Below are positions 21,032 to 31,400 of a DNA stretch of 64,000 nucleotides, piece by piece (positions within the stretch are counted from its first letter, which is position 1; the number at the start of each line of letters is the position of its first letter). The notes beneath the pieces are model-generated. The model did no database searches and had not been told where the DNA came from. It saw only the letters and a program-made list of their open reading frames with translations. Source of the DNA: Olavius sp. associated proteobacterium Delta 1 (GTDB taxonomy: Bacteria; Desulfobacterota; Desulfobacteria; Desulfobacterales; JAFDCJ01); NCBI GenBank assembly GCA_902749685.1, contig CACVKW010000165.1, positions 1 through 64,000 of the forward strand, given 5' to 3'. A program made the translations under genes and the position numbers.

Positions 21032-21319
21032 ATGAAACAGAGGTTCAAACAGTACGCTCTCATCGCAGCAGCAGCAGCTTTGCTATGGTTTGTGCTGGAT
21101 AATCATTTTATTATTAATGGACATCGGGTTCACCTGCTGAAAAAATCGACACTGGATTTGCACGACACGTTTGTCAGTTTGGACAACAAAAGGCCTGAAA
21201 CTGTCATACAAAACGAAAGACTGCGCGAAGCAGGTATCGGAGATCTCATGGTGGAGCTGGGAATCATAACCGAGGATGAACGAAGCCAATGGGAAAGCAA
21301 ATATTATTACGCCGATTAA
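21032..21319 (+). CDS. small single-span membrane protein
   Basis: A 95-residue protein not recognised as any family. The start is taken at the ATG preceded by AAAGGA; an earlier ATG at 21005 has no such signal. One membrane segment near the N-terminus (YALIAAAAALLWFVLDNHF) is followed by about 65 polar residues ending in a helix-like LMVELGIITEDERSQWES. The positive N-terminus suggests the tail lies outside the cytoplasm. It is the only plus-strand gene in a 12-kb minus-strand block. Confidence 0.55.
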   Translation: MKQRFKQYALIAAAAALLWFVLDNHFIINGHRVHLLKKSTLDLHDTFVSLDNKRPETVIQNERLREAGIGDLMVELGIITEDERSQWESKYYYAD

Positions 21320-21448
21320 ACCCGTAGTAGAATGTGGCAACCCAAACCCGACCGCATCGCCCAATCATCGACAACGCTGCAATTTCCGCTGAGCCCGCGC
21401 ACTCATCTGACACCTTCCGGTAAACAGTCGATCTCTAAATTTACCGGT

Positions 21449-22579
21449 TCAATCAGATCCATACAAAATATCAGCAAACACAACCAGCAGGCCACCGAGT
21501 TTGGGAGTCATGCTTTTATACTGAATTCCCAATGCGACTGTTTTCTCGTCTTCGGCATACACCTGCTTGCTCCAAACAATCTTACCTGCCACACTGACAA
21601 TCATTGCATCACCTGGCATCGACATCCGGATCTGCACATTCCGGATATCCTGGTACATGGATGGCCCATGGGCGTATTTCGCATTCAACACAATGCACAT
21701 GCCGCCAATCGATACATCACGGGTATAACCATCCAGAACAATCTGATTATCCCCTGATTTGCCGGGAAATATCTGCATCTCAATGTTGATGGGAAGTATA
21801 TGGCGATCAATTTTGCGAACCCTGCGCAAGAGACCTTCTGCACCGATTTCCGATCGTGCCTTCAACAGGTCGATTAACCCCAGTTCAATGTTGGGATGTT
21901 TTTTACATATTCGCCTTAACTTGACCTTTGAAATCTTAACCAGTTCCGCAGCCGTGATGGTTTCAACAAATGTTTGCGAAATTTTTTCAGCATCATAGGG
22001 ATAAATATCTCCAAAAAAATCATTCTCCGAAAGATATACGCAAGATTTTTGCGCTTCATCCTGCTTGCCGTTCAACGGCAAAAGAGTCGTTGCTTTTAAA
22101 TTTCCAGTCACGATAAGGTACAGATCCGCTTCCTGATCGCCTATCTTTCTGACTGTTTTGCCGGCTGTCAAACGAACACGTACCATCTGATTCACCAGCG
22201 CTGTAAATTCGGTAAATGACAGACTGGTGATGAAAACATTGAGCGCCGTGTCATGAAAACTACCACCACGAAGAGCCCGGAAAAAACGTTGAGTTCTCTG
22301 TCGGGTTGGCTTTTTCAGCCGCCATTCGAGTATTTTGCAGATAATCGCCTGCAGCATCATCCCCAGCTCGATGTTCAAAGTTGCCGCCTTGCTGTATGAT
22401 CTTATGGCAGCTTCAAGCGATTTTTTACGGACCAACAGGTCGGCAAACACTCGATGAAGCGCTGGATCATCGGGAAATAGTCTGAGAATGCTTCTGAACT
22501 CGCTGATCGAATCGATGGTGATGGAGCCATCGACGATGTGTTTGGCGATACTGATAGTTTGGTTGAGGTTTTTTACCAT
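21449..22579 (-). CDS. TPR-like/cNMP-binding/PilZ domain protein
   Basis: A 376-residue probable second-messenger receptor with three parts. The N-terminal 100 residues are helical with TPR character (PDDPALHRVFADLLVRKKS, then AAIRSYSKAA). The middle (about 115-230) is a cyclic-nucleotide-binding-like beta-roll: LTAGKTVRKIGDQEADLYLI, then ENDFFGDIYPYD. The C-terminal part is a PilZ domain with the two c-di-GMP motifs, RRVRKIDRH and DVSIGGMC. No catalytic or DNA-binding domain is present. Whether the middle domain binds a nucleotide is unclear because the canonical phosphate-binding arginine is not obvious. Confidence 0.82.
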   Translation of the reverse strand: MVKNLNQTISIAKHIVDGSITIDSISEFRSILRLFPDDPALHRVFADLLVRKKSLEAAIRSYSKAATLNIELGMMLQAIICKILEWRLKKPTRQRTQRFFRALRGGSFHDTALNVFITSLSFTEFTALVNQMVRVRLTAGKTVRKIGDQEADLYLIVTGNLKATTLLPLNGKQDEAQKSCVYLSENDFFGDIYPYDAEKISQTFVETITAAELVKISKVKLRRICKKHPNIELGLIDLLKARSEIGAEGLLRRVRKIDRHILPINIEMQIFPGKSGDNQIVLDGYTRDVSIGGMCIVLNAKYAHGPSMYQDIRNVQIRMSMPGDAMIVSVAGKIVWSKQVYAEDEKTVALGIQYKSMTPKLGGLLVVFADILYGSD

Positions 22580-22629
22580 AGTGTCTTGCTAGACGACGGT
22601 ATTATTAATATAGAAAATTGAAATCATTT

Positions 22630-24732
22630 TTAAGTATCAGCGTTGCCAATCGCATTGAGCTCAAGGGTAATCGGTCGTTCCTCCTCGCTATTGCCGGTAA
22701 ACCGGATGGGGCCGGGGCGGCGGAAGTGATCATTTCCCGGTTCGGCCGCCAGCCATTTTTCACGGTGGGCTTTGAAAACTTGAAAAGCGATGGAATTTAC
22801 ATCCACGATACTTTTTTCGATCACCAGGGCCAGTTTGCTTTTCCGCTCTTCAAGATGCATCAGCGCTGCAATCGGTATTCCGATAGGCTCCCATCTGGCA
22901 AAATCCATATCCAGATTTTTGATGGCCGCCATCTGCCCGGTAGCCCCGTTGGCGATCAGGCTGAACACGGTCAGTCCCAGGTTATAGGTATAATTGCAGT
23001 CAAAGCGCGTGGGATCGTTTCCCCGGCCATCGTAACCGTAAAAATGAATTTGGGTTTTAAAACTCGGCATTGATTGTTTAAATATCTTTTCAACAGCCAC
23101 TGGAATTTGATCACCGGCGGTCATCAATCCTTCATTCTGCAACGCCTGATTCAGAGTTTTAATTGAAATAATGCCGGGCTTTACCAGCAACTGCTCGGAG
23201 TCACTATAATTTTTAAACAACGCCGGTCCATAGCGCTCCGGATCAAGCCCCCCATTTCCAAGTGTTTTTGAAAAGTAGTCTTTTTGAATACCGACTTTGT
23301 AGGTACCCTCTTCCTTTAAAATGTTTAAATAATCCTGGACAAGACCCAAAAGGACTTTTTCGGTTTCAACCTGTGAGAATGGAAAGTTCCCGTGGCTGTC
23401 TCTTTCCATCAGCAGCCCTTTCTGGAAAAAGGCCGGAATATCGCTGAAGAGATCATCATCCCGGGTATTCCACAATTTGAAGGCGGCATCTTCCCGCGAG
23501 CGTTGCGCCAGTCGGCGCAGATATTCCAGTTTGTCTTCAAGCCGCGGAAAGGAGGAATGAAAATCTTGGTCATGGGTTTGATTAAAATCAGCAATTATCG
23601 TATTTAATTTAAGAATGAAAACCTGAATTTCATTAACAAATTCAAGTACGCCTTCGGGTATGACGATGACGCCGTAATTCTTTCCCACACTGGCTCTTCT
23701 GACAATACCCTCGCATATAATCCGCGACAGATGGCGCAGGGTCATACCATAGGCATGATAATCAATGGTATTGTCCTTTTGCGCTTTTTGTAAGCGATCT
23801 TTATCCACGTAATCCGCGAGGTCTTCACCAATCAGGGTCATGTTGGCATGGGTTTGCAGTGCCACCTCCAGGGCCAAATGGCTGGCCACTCTTCCCATGA
23901 CTTTGCAGATATGCCAGTATTTAATATCCGAACTGCTGTCCGTACACAGGTTACTGATGGATCCCGCAAAGGCCCGGGCGGCGGTATGAAACCCAAACGA
24001 CATGGCACACAATACGTTGCCGTCGGCATCTCTAACCTGAATATCGCCGTCAATGGTTTTGGGAACGCCGATGACCTGGATCCCATCGGCGAGCAACTCC
24101 TGGGCCAGAAAGGCGGCATTGGTATTGGAATCATCTCCGCCCACCACGACCAGGGCATCCAGCTGCAGCTCACGGCACGTTTGCCGCGACAGCTGCATCT
24201 TCTCGCTGGTATCGATTTTGGTGCGGCCAGTTTTAATCATGGTAAATCCGCCCAGATTTCGATACAGGCCAATCAATTCATCACTTAACTCGACGACTTC
24301 ATTTTCAATGATCCCGTCCGGTCCCACCAGAAATCCAAAGACCTTTGTTTCCGGATTCGCCTTTTTTGCAGCATCGTAAAGGCCGGCAATAACATTATGA
24401 CCACCCGGCGACGGCCCCCCTGAAAAAACGATTCCGATTTTGCGCGTTTTGCCATATTGCCGGGCAACGGCATCATCGACAGAATCTTGGCCCTTGATTA
24501 ACTGCACCCTGTTGTTGATAATATCGGGCAACTGCTTTTCGGCTTCTTTGTCCAGCTCAAATCGATAGCGGTCGGTTTCTTGTAAAACTGTATAAGTATT
24601 TGAAAAAACGTCACATTGCGGAGGCGAATATTTTCTTCTTTCGAACATCTCGGCGTTAACATCATCTGTGACTTTTTTGACCTGAGGATGATTCAATATA
24701 TTTTTCAAATTGATGGCCTTATTTTCCGGCAT
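22630..24732 (-). CDS. pfp: pyrophosphate-dependent 6-phosphofructokinase
   Basis: Phosphorylates fructose 6-phosphate with pyrophosphate in place of ATP, reversibly, in glycolysis/gluconeogenesis. The PPi type is shown by GGDDSNTNA (Asp201 in place of the glycine of ATP enzymes) and PKTIDGD (residues 224-230, with the lysine typical of PPi enzymes); GGPSPGGHN near residue 105 and MGR at 279-281 complete the active site. The 700 residues correspond to the long PFP group, with an extra 95 residues at the N-terminus and a long C-terminal region. The ATG follows GGAGGT. It is monocistronic. Confidence 0.92.
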   Translation of the reverse strand: MPENKAINLKNILNHPQVKKVTDDVNAEMFERRKYSPPQCDVFSNTYTVLQETDRYRFELDKEAEKQLPDIINNRVQLIKGQDSVDDAVARQYGKTRKIGIVFSGGPSPGGHNVIAGLYDAAKKANPETKVFGFLVGPDGIIENEVVELSDELIGLYRNLGGFTMIKTGRTKIDTSEKMQLSRQTCRELQLDALVVVGGDDSNTNAAFLAQELLADGIQVIGVPKTIDGDIQVRDADGNVLCAMSFGFHTAARAFAGSISNLCTDSSSDIKYWHICKVMGRVASHLALEVALQTHANMTLIGEDLADYVDKDRLQKAQKDNTIDYHAYGMTLRHLSRIICEGIVRRASVGKNYGVIVIPEGVLEFVNEIQVFILKLNTIIADFNQTHDQDFHSSFPRLEDKLEYLRRLAQRSREDAAFKLWNTRDDDLFSDIPAFFQKGLLMERDSHGNFPFSQVETEKVLLGLVQDYLNILKEEGTYKVGIQKDYFSKTLGNGGLDPERYGPALFKNYSDSEQLLVKPGIISIKTLNQALQNEGLMTAGDQIPVAVEKIFKQSMPSFKTQIHFYGYDGRGNDPTRFDCNYTYNLGLTVFSLIANGATGQMAAIKNLDMDFARWEPIGIPIAALMHLEERKSKLALVIEKSIVDVNSIAFQVFKAHREKWLAAEPGNDHFRRPGPIRFTGNSEEERPITLELNAIGNADT

Positions 24733-25112
24733 GGTGACCTCCAGTTTTTATTGAAGATTGAACACGTACACCCAAAAGCTAAGATTAAATGGCGGAGTGC
24801 AACGATTTCCGCAATGACTTCCGCTGCCGGCGGAACAATATTCAGTACTTATTTTCGGCTTTATTAATACCCGTCCCTGGACCACAAAGTCAAGATGATT
24901 CAATACAACCGAATAATCCGGATCCGCCTGACAAAAGAATCCTTTACAATATTTATTTTATAAGTTACAAGAAAATGTCCGATTGGCATTCAAATGCTAA
25001 ATCAGTTTTAGTAATCGCAGTCCTTTTAGACTGCGGCGATGGTTTGGGTGATCGGCCCGTTGCGGTCATCAGATTGTTTAAACCAATATAAAAAAATAGA
25101 AGGAGGTAAGGT
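24733..25112. other. divergent intergenic region with a degenerate repeat copy
   Basis: A 380-bp gap between pfp and the binding-protein gene. Around 24785-24850 lies a sequence similar to the interspersed repeat at 12612 (CGGAGTGCAACGA, then GCCGGCGGAACAATATTCAG). Short heptads (AAGATTG) stand beside the pfp start. A strong AAGGAGGT precedes the binding-protein ATG. No sigma-54 or convincing sigma-70 promoter was found. Confidence 0.35.
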
Positions 25113-25940
25113 ATGAAAAAAGGATTGGTTCTAGGTTTTGTCGTATTTGCGGTAATTGGATTTTTGTGCGCAACATCCGCCATCGGTGCGGATATCAATC
25201 TGGCTAAAAAATCCACGATTGAAAAGATATTGAAAAGAGGAGAACTGCGCGTCGGTTTTGAATCCGGCTACATCCCGTTTGAAATGACCAATAAAAAAGG
25301 AGAATTTATCGGCTTTGATATGGATTACGGCCGCCATTTGGCCAAATCCATGGGCGTGAAATTTGTACCGGTCAATACTGCCTGGGACGGTATCATTCCG
25401 GCTCTCATGACGGACAAATTCGACATTATTATGGGCGGCATGACCATCACCCAGGAAAGAAATCTAAAAATCAACTTTGCCGAGCCCTACATCGTTGTGG
25501 GCCAGGCCATCCTTTTACACAAGAAGCATAAAAACGCCGTTTTATCCATCAAGGATCTTAACAACCCCAAATACATCGTGACCTCCCGCATGGGTACCAC
25601 CGGTGAACAAGCCATTAAAAAGTTCATCCCCAAAGCCACCTACAAAGGGTTTGAGGCAGAAGCCGAAGCCGCCATGGAAGTCATCAACGGCAAGGCGGAC
25701 GCACTCATTTATGACTTGCCTTTCGTCGGGCACCAGTACGGCAGCCAGGGCAAAGGCAAAACCATCTTTTTAAGTGACCCGTTCACCTATGAGCCGCTGG
25801 CCTAGGCCATCAACAAGGGCGACCCGGATTTCCTTAACTATCTTAACAACTTCCTGAGGCAGAGCAAAGGAGACGGGTTTTATGATAGAACGTACAAAAA
25901 ATGGATCACCGGCACCAAATGGAAGTCAGAGCTTGAATAA
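25113..25940 (+). pseudogene. amino-acid ABC transporter substrate-binding protein interrupted by in-frame TAG
   Basis: A periplasmic binding protein of the polar amino-acid family (SBP_bac_3). A signal peptide ends at about Ala26, and the mature protein begins the family pattern ILKRGELRVGFESGYIPFEM. The first open frame ends after 230 codons at TAG (25803-25805), but the same frame continues for 44 conserved-looking codons (AINKGDPDFLNYLNNFLRQ, then YDRTYKKWITG) to TAA at 25938. In the family the interrupted position is normally Trp, so TGG to TAG is the simplest change. It could be a recent nonsense mutation, a sequencing error, suppression or pyrrolysine. TAG is also an ordinary stop in this window (ftsY, arcC, the ABC ATPase gene). 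Confidence 0.75.
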
Positions 25941-25979
25941 TCAGCCGATCTGAATTTAATCCGTTTCCAATGAATCAAC

Positions 25980-26018
25980 AGGCCGGCCAGACTTTAAACT
26001 AGCCTGGTCGGCCTCTTT
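25980..26018 (+). terminator. intrinsic terminator/attenuator inside the ABC transporter operon
   Basis: An eleven-base stem AGGCCGGCCAG/CTGGTCGGCCT with one G-T pair (25980-25990 with 26004-26014) is followed by CTTTTG. It lies between the binding-protein and permease genes, where partial termination would give more binding protein than permease. A second small hairpin, CCCTGAA/TTCAGGG at about 26224-26247, lies before the permease start. Confidence 0.65.
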
Positions 26019-26276
26019 TGCTTCAGACGGTCAAATAAATGCAAACCACGCTCAAGAATCCGCCTCGCAGGCGGGCAACAAGGCGTTGGATGTATTTTGC
26101 AGATGGGTTGTCGGCCAAGGGAGGCTCTGCGATCGAATATCTTTCCGCAGGATAGCGTTTCCAATGCTAATTACTCCGCCCTGACAAATAACAATACCAG
26201 GTGTGGATGAAACATATTTACAACCCTGAAGGTGCTATTTTTCAGGGCGGATTAATTCCCCTAAAGTGAAAAAGTT

Positions 26277-27287
26277 ATGAGCACAACAATAAATTTAAGC
26301 AAGTTCACCAAACCCCGCTCATACTATATTTGGGTGGGGGTTTTCATCTTAGTTATCTTGCTGATTGCCGGTGCATTTTACTATGCCACTCAGAAAGTCG
26401 AGTATATTTGGCGCTGGAACCGTGTTCCTATTTATTTTATATATCAGGATGAAATCGAAATCATCAGCGACATCGACGGTGATATAGAATCCGTAAAAAA
26501 AGATGGCGATGATGCCGTCGTCACGGTCAAAGGGCTGCATAAGGTAGAATCCTATGTCGTCCCGGCTGACGGTCTGAAGGTCGCTGTTGGCGGGTATGTT
26601 TACGGCGGAGAAAGTCTGGCTGAATATAAGCAGTGGAAGCCGGGTCTTCTGATCATAGGCCTTTGGTTAACCCTGAAGATCAGTGTGATTGCGACGATTG
26701 GAGGAATTTTAATTGGAGTCATTGGCGGTCTGACCCGTATCTCGTCAAATCCTGCCTTGAAAGGGCTCACCATCATCTATGTTGAACTAATCCGGGGCTC
26801 ACCCTTGATGGTGCAAATCCTGATCTGGTATTTTGTTCTGGGTACCGTAATCAATGACGTGCTGGCGGCATACGGGTTGGGACGGCTACCGGCCTTCTGG
26901 TACGGTGCAGCCTCATTGGCCTGCTTTGCCGGGGCCTACGTGACTGAAATCGTGAGAGCCGGCATTCAGTCCATCCACCGCGGACAAACCGAGGCCGCCC
27001 GCTCTCTGGGAATGTCATACGCGCAATCCATGCGCTATATCATCCTGCCCCAGGCGCTGCGCAGGATTTTACCGCCCCTGGCAGGCCAATTCATAAGCCT
27101 GATCAAGGATTCCTCTCTATTAGGCATCATTGCCATACGTGATTTAACCAAAGCGGCCCGCGAAATTGTTTCAGCGAGTTTGCAGCCATTTGAGGTTTAT
27201 TTGCTCTTGGGAGCCTTATATCTTGTTTTAACTTTCAGCCTGTCCATGCTGGTTCAGTATATGGAGAGAAGGATGGCAATCCAGTGA
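26277..27287 (+). CDS. amino-acid ABC transporter permease with N-terminal extension
   Basis: Inner-membrane permease of the HisM/GlnP type. Residues 130-336 form the usual permease domain with the EAA loop [16 protein letters not shown] contacting the ATPase, and [13 protein letters not shown] following. The first 125 residues are an addition: one membrane segment ([20 protein letters not shown]) and about 80 residues that begin with [10 protein letters not shown] and are probably periplasmic. Only one permease gene is present, so it probably acts as a homodimer. It overlaps the ATPase start by four bases. Confidence 0.92.
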   Translation: MSTTINLSKFTKPRSYYIWVGVFILVILLIAGAFYYATQKVEYIWRWNRVPIYFIYQDEIEIISDIDGDIESVKKDGDDAVVTVKGLHKVESYVVPADGLKVAVGGYVYGGESLAEYKQWKPGLLIIGLWLTLKISVIATIGGILIGVIGGLTRISSNPALKGLTIIYVELIRGSPLMVQILIWYFVLGTVINDVLAAYGLGRLPAFWYGAASLACFAGAYVTEIVRAGIQSIHRGQTEAARSLGMSYAQSMRYIILPQALRRILPPLAGQFISLIKDSSLLGIIAIRDLTKAAREIVSASLQPFEVYLLLGALYLVLTFSLSMLVQYMERRMAIQ

Positions 27288-28015
27288 TTGAAGTTCGCAA
27301 TATCAATAAAACTTTTCGTGTCCCGCACGAGGTCAATGCCCTGGTGGACGTTTCCACTAAAATCAGTGCCGGCGAGGTGGTGGTGGTTTGCGGGCCTTCG
27401 GGTTCGGGCAAAAGCACGTTTCTGCGGTGTCTCAACCGTTTGGAAAAGGCTGATAATGGTCACATATTAATCGACGGCATCGATGTGCTGGATCCGAAGA
27501 CGAATATTAATAAGTTGCGGGCCGAGGTCGGAATGGTGTTCCAGTCCTTTAACCTGTTCCCCCATAAAAATGTCTTCGAAAATATAACCCTGGCCCAGAA
27601 AGTTGTCCGCAAGCGTTCCAAGGACGATGCCGAAGATAGGGCCAATGCACTGCTGATAAAAGTGGGAATTCAAGATAAATCAAGCGCCTTCCCGGACAAT
27701 TTATCCGGCGGCCAGCAGCAGCGCGTTGCCATCGCCAGGGCGCTGGCCATGGATCCCAAAGTTATGCTGTTCGATGAACCGACGTCAGCACTGGACCCGG
27801 AGATGATCGGTGAAGTGCTGGATGTGATGAAAACTCTGGCCAAAGAAGGCATGACCATGGTGGTGGTAACTCATGAAATGGGGTTTGCCCGGGAAGTTGC
27901 CGATCGGGTTATCTTTATGGATGAAGGCGCCATCGTAGAAGTCGGAACACCGGAACATTTTTTTACCAATCCCACCCACGACCGCACCAAGCTGTTTTTG
28001 AGCCAAATATTATAG
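27284..28015 (+). CDS. amino-acid ABC transporter ATP-binding protein (GlnQ type)
   Basis: The ATPase that drives the adjacent permease. The 243 residues include Walker [11 protein letters not shown], the Q-loop [10 protein letters not shown], the signature [16 protein letters not shown], Walker [13 protein letters not shown] and the H-loop VVTHE, so it is complete. The start is a GTG overlapping the permease stop as GTGA, which points to coupled translation. The likely substrates are polar amino acids, from family membership only. Confidence 0.95.
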   Translation: MIEVRNINKTFRVPHEVNALVDVSTKISAGEVVVVCGPSGSGKSTFLRCLNRLEKADNGHILIDGIDVLDPKTNINKLRAEVGMVFQSFNLFPHKNVFENITLAQKVVRKRSKDDAEDRANALLIKVGIQDKSSAFPDNLSGGQQQRVAIARALAMDPKVMLFDEPTSALDPEMIGEVLDVMKTLAKEGMTMVVVTHEMGFAREVADRVIFMDEGAIVEVGTPEHFFTNPTHDRTKLFLSQIL

Positions 28016-28206
28016 AGCGAATTAAGGGATTGCGAAATTGAGGGGTTGGGAAGAAAGTTTCGAAAAATCCAATGCCCCCACATCTTGTATTCGACCCCCT
28101 GAAATTATACCGCTTGTTGTGTTTTTCCCTTTACAACTGTGCATCTTGCTGCTACTATTTCCTATAAAACAGAAAGACATAAAACATTATGCATCCAGAC
28201 CCACCG

Positions 28207-28340
28207 TTCTGCATGTGTGATCCGATACAGCTGGTTTAAATTCAACTTCTGAGCGGGTAAATGCATATTATGTTATGACGCTGTGTATCTATACACAGCG
28301 TTTTGCACGTATGATCGGATACAATAGGTTTCGCGAATTT
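28207..28340. repeat. pair of about 28-bp direct repeats upstream of smc
   Basis: GTTCTGCATGTGTGATCCGA (from 28206) and GTTTTGCACGTATGATCGGA (from 28300) continue as ATACA and a GGTTT, and differ at few positions. They bracket the terminator hairpin at 28279-28304. The remainder of the 413-bp gap (28016-28428) shows no gene. Confidence 0.5.
28279..28304 (+). terminator. intrinsic terminator of the ABC transporter operon
   Basis: A perfect nine-base stem CGCTGTGTA/TACACAGCG with a TCTA loop is followed by TTTT. It would separate the transporter genes from smc. Confidence 0.6.
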
Positions 28341-28428
28341 CTTCTCCGAACAGTGTTCATACACTTTGCGGTGACAGGTGAATCCTTCTGTATCTCGCTA
28401 ATGTTAATTTCGAGGAGAACTGCAGTAA

Positions 28429-31400
28429 ATGAAGCTGAAAAAACTGGAAATAACCGGTTTTAAATCATTTTATGAAAAAGAATCCATCGAATTTCCGCCG
28501 GGTATCTCAGCGGTGGTCGGTCCGAACGGGTGCGGTAAAAGCAATGTCGTTGATGCCATCCGGTGGGTGATGGGGGAGCAAAGCCTCAAGCAGCTGCGCG
28601 GTAAATCAAAAGAAGACATCATCTTTTCAGGCACCAACGGGAAACCGCCGCTAAATATGGCCGAAGTGTCCTTAACACTGAGCAATGACAACGGCAATGC
28701 CCCCGAAGAATTGAAAGATTTCACGGAAATCAATCTAACCCGTCGTCTGTATCGATCCGGTGAAACCGCCTACTTTTTAAACCGGCAGCCCTGTCGATTG
28801 AAAGACATCCATAATGTATTCTTAGGCAGCGGACTGGGCGCCAAATCCTATGCCGTGATTCAGCAGGGTAACATCGGTGCGATAACTGAAGCCTCTCCGG
28901 AAGAACGCCGATATTTCATCGAGGAAGCGGCCGGAACCACCCGATACAAAAACCGCAAAACAGAGGCCCTGCGCAAGGTACAGATCACCAACCAGAATCT
29001 CTTAAGGGTTAATGATATTCTGGCGGAAATTAAACGCCAGATGGCCAGCTTGAAGCGCCAGGCAAGAAAAGCTGAAATATACAATAACTACCAGATTCGA
29101 ATCAAGGCATTGGATGTACACCTGGGTATTCTTTATTATGATGATTATAGCGAGCAGATCGATAAGTCCGATTCACTAATAAAAGAATTAAAAGATGCCG
29201 ACATCGGTCACACCTCTGAGTTGAAAAAACTCGATGCGGCTATCGAAGAAATCAAACTCAAACGCTGGCAAAAAAACCAGGAAATCGCCGAGCAAAAATC
29301 CCAAAAATATGACATCCAGCGCGATATCGATCGGACAGAGAACGATCTGGCACACCTGCGTAATGAAATCGATCGACTTGATCGGGAAGCTACTGAGTTG
29401 GAGGAAGCCCGTAAAGACCTCGTCCGGAAAAACGAGGATATGTTGTCTGAGATTAGCCAGGCCGAGCAGGAGGTCCTTCAGCTGAAATCGGAAATAGAAA
29501 AAGTCAGGCAAAATCTACGACAGCGGCGTCAGAGCAGCGAAGAATTCGGCGAAAAATTAAACCGGATCAACCGGGAACTTGAATCCGGCAAAGCTTACCT
29601 GATGGATCTGACGTCCCGGGAAGTCCAATATAAGAATATTTATCAGAACGCCGCCAGCAATAAAGAAAGCCTGCAAAGACGCCTCAAGCGAGCGGATGAA
29701 GAAGAAGTGCTGGCCCAGAATCAAATCAAGGAGACCCAAACCAAAGAATCCCGGGCCCGCAATCAGCTTGACAGGGCCAGACAACAAATCGAATCCCAGA
29801 ACGAAGCAATCCGCATCAGCCGCAATCACCTTGATGAAAAATCCGCTGCATTGGCCGGGCAGGTCAAGCTGGCCCAAACGCTGGAGCTCGAGCGCAATAC
29901 GGCCAAATCCCAGTATAACACCCTGAAAAAAATGGAGGACAACTTCGAGTGGTACCGCGACGGTGTCAAGGCTATCATGAGAGCTCGAAGCGCCATGGCC
30001 GATGATCAAAGCTCGCCACTGCCCCCGATCAGCCAGGAAACAGCAGCCAACGTGCTGGATCTTATGGCGGATATTATTGAATCTGATCCGGCCTATGAGA
30101 CAGCCATCGAGGCAGTCCTGGGGGAATCATTGCAATATATTATCGTCAATGACCAGGCAACCGGCATGCAGGCAATTGACTACCTGCAAACTCACGAAGC
30201 CGGACGCAGCGGTTTTATCCCGCTTTCAACGGTCAGGTCAATTTCTGAAGGCGCCGGCAAAACACCGACCCCTTCCCGTTTCCTGCTGAACCATATTAAC
30301 GTGAAAGCGGGGTTTGAAAAAGTAGCGCAGGCTCTTTTAGGAGATGTCATCATAACCGAAACCATCCAGCAAGCGCTGGAATTGTTTAATCAAAACGGCA
30401 ATGTGCAGCGAATCGTCACTAAAAACGGAGACGTAATTTCTCACCAGGGTATTCTGGTTGGCGGCAGTAAAGATAAATTGAGCGGAATTCTGGCAAAAAA
30501 ACATGAAATTAGAGAGTTGAACCGCCAGGGGGCCGAATTGACCCAAAAACTGGAGCGCGCCCGCAACGATCAGCATGAATTAGAGTCTGGGGTTCAAAAG
30601 CTTGAAAGCACGATGCAAAAACAAATCGAGCAGAAAAACCGTTTGACGGAAGATGAAATCGAAGCTGAAAAAGCGCTCTACAAGACCGGAGAAGATCTCA
30701 AAAATGCCCGGCGCCACCTGGAAATTGTCCAGTTGGAGCAGGAACAACTTTTAGGTGAAACAAGTGACATCGATGATGAGATGACCCAATACAACACGGC
30801 CATCGCAAAGATATCCGACGAAATCCATGTAGCCCAAGGCACAGTTGCCGAGACATCCCAGAAAATCAGTGACGTCTCCTCACAGATGGAACAATATAAT
30901 CAGACAGTGGTTGACCTCAAAATGCAGCTGACAGCCTTGAGTGCCAAACAGGAAAACAGCAACAACAGCTTAAAGCGGTTGAAGGAATTCCACGAGGATG
31001 GTCTGATGCGGCTCGAACAGCTGTCCCGCGAAATTAACCACAAAAGGCAAAAAGAGGAATCTTCCAAGCTCAACATCACCGGTCAAGAAGAAAAACTATC
31101 AGGCATGTACGGCGCGATAAAGCGTTTGGATGAGTCTATTGATCGCGATGAAGTCGATTATCAGCAGATTGATGCCCGGCTCAAAAACAGCGACAGTAAA
31201 ATATCCAATATTAAAAGCAGGCGCGAAAAATCGCTGGAAAAATTCCGAACGCTCGAACTTGAACTGTCCCAGCTCCAACTCAAACGCGATAATACCGCCA
31301 ACCGGCTGGAGGAACGATACCAGAGCGAATTTGAATACTTGAAAGCTGAATTCAGTCAAGACGATGCGGCCAGGGCGATCATTGCCGATATGACCATCGA

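Noticed and set aside
21417..21447. CCGGTAAA/TTTACCGG palindrome between convergent genes as a terminator
   Set aside because: Stem is short with a 15-base loop and no T-run on either strand, so it is not called.
24733..25112. Sigma-54 promoter before the ABC binding-protein gene
   Set aside because: A TGGG...GTTGC stretch near 25045 has the wrong spacing between the GG and GC elements.
25803..25805. Genome-wide TAG reassignment
   Set aside because: ftsY, arcC, mgtE and the ABC ATPase gene end at TAG at their normal family lengths, so TAG is a working stop.
28016..28428. tRNA or other structured RNA in the ABC/smc gap
   Set aside because: Only a terminator-like hairpin and a direct repeat are visible; no cloverleaf or known RNA core could be drawn.
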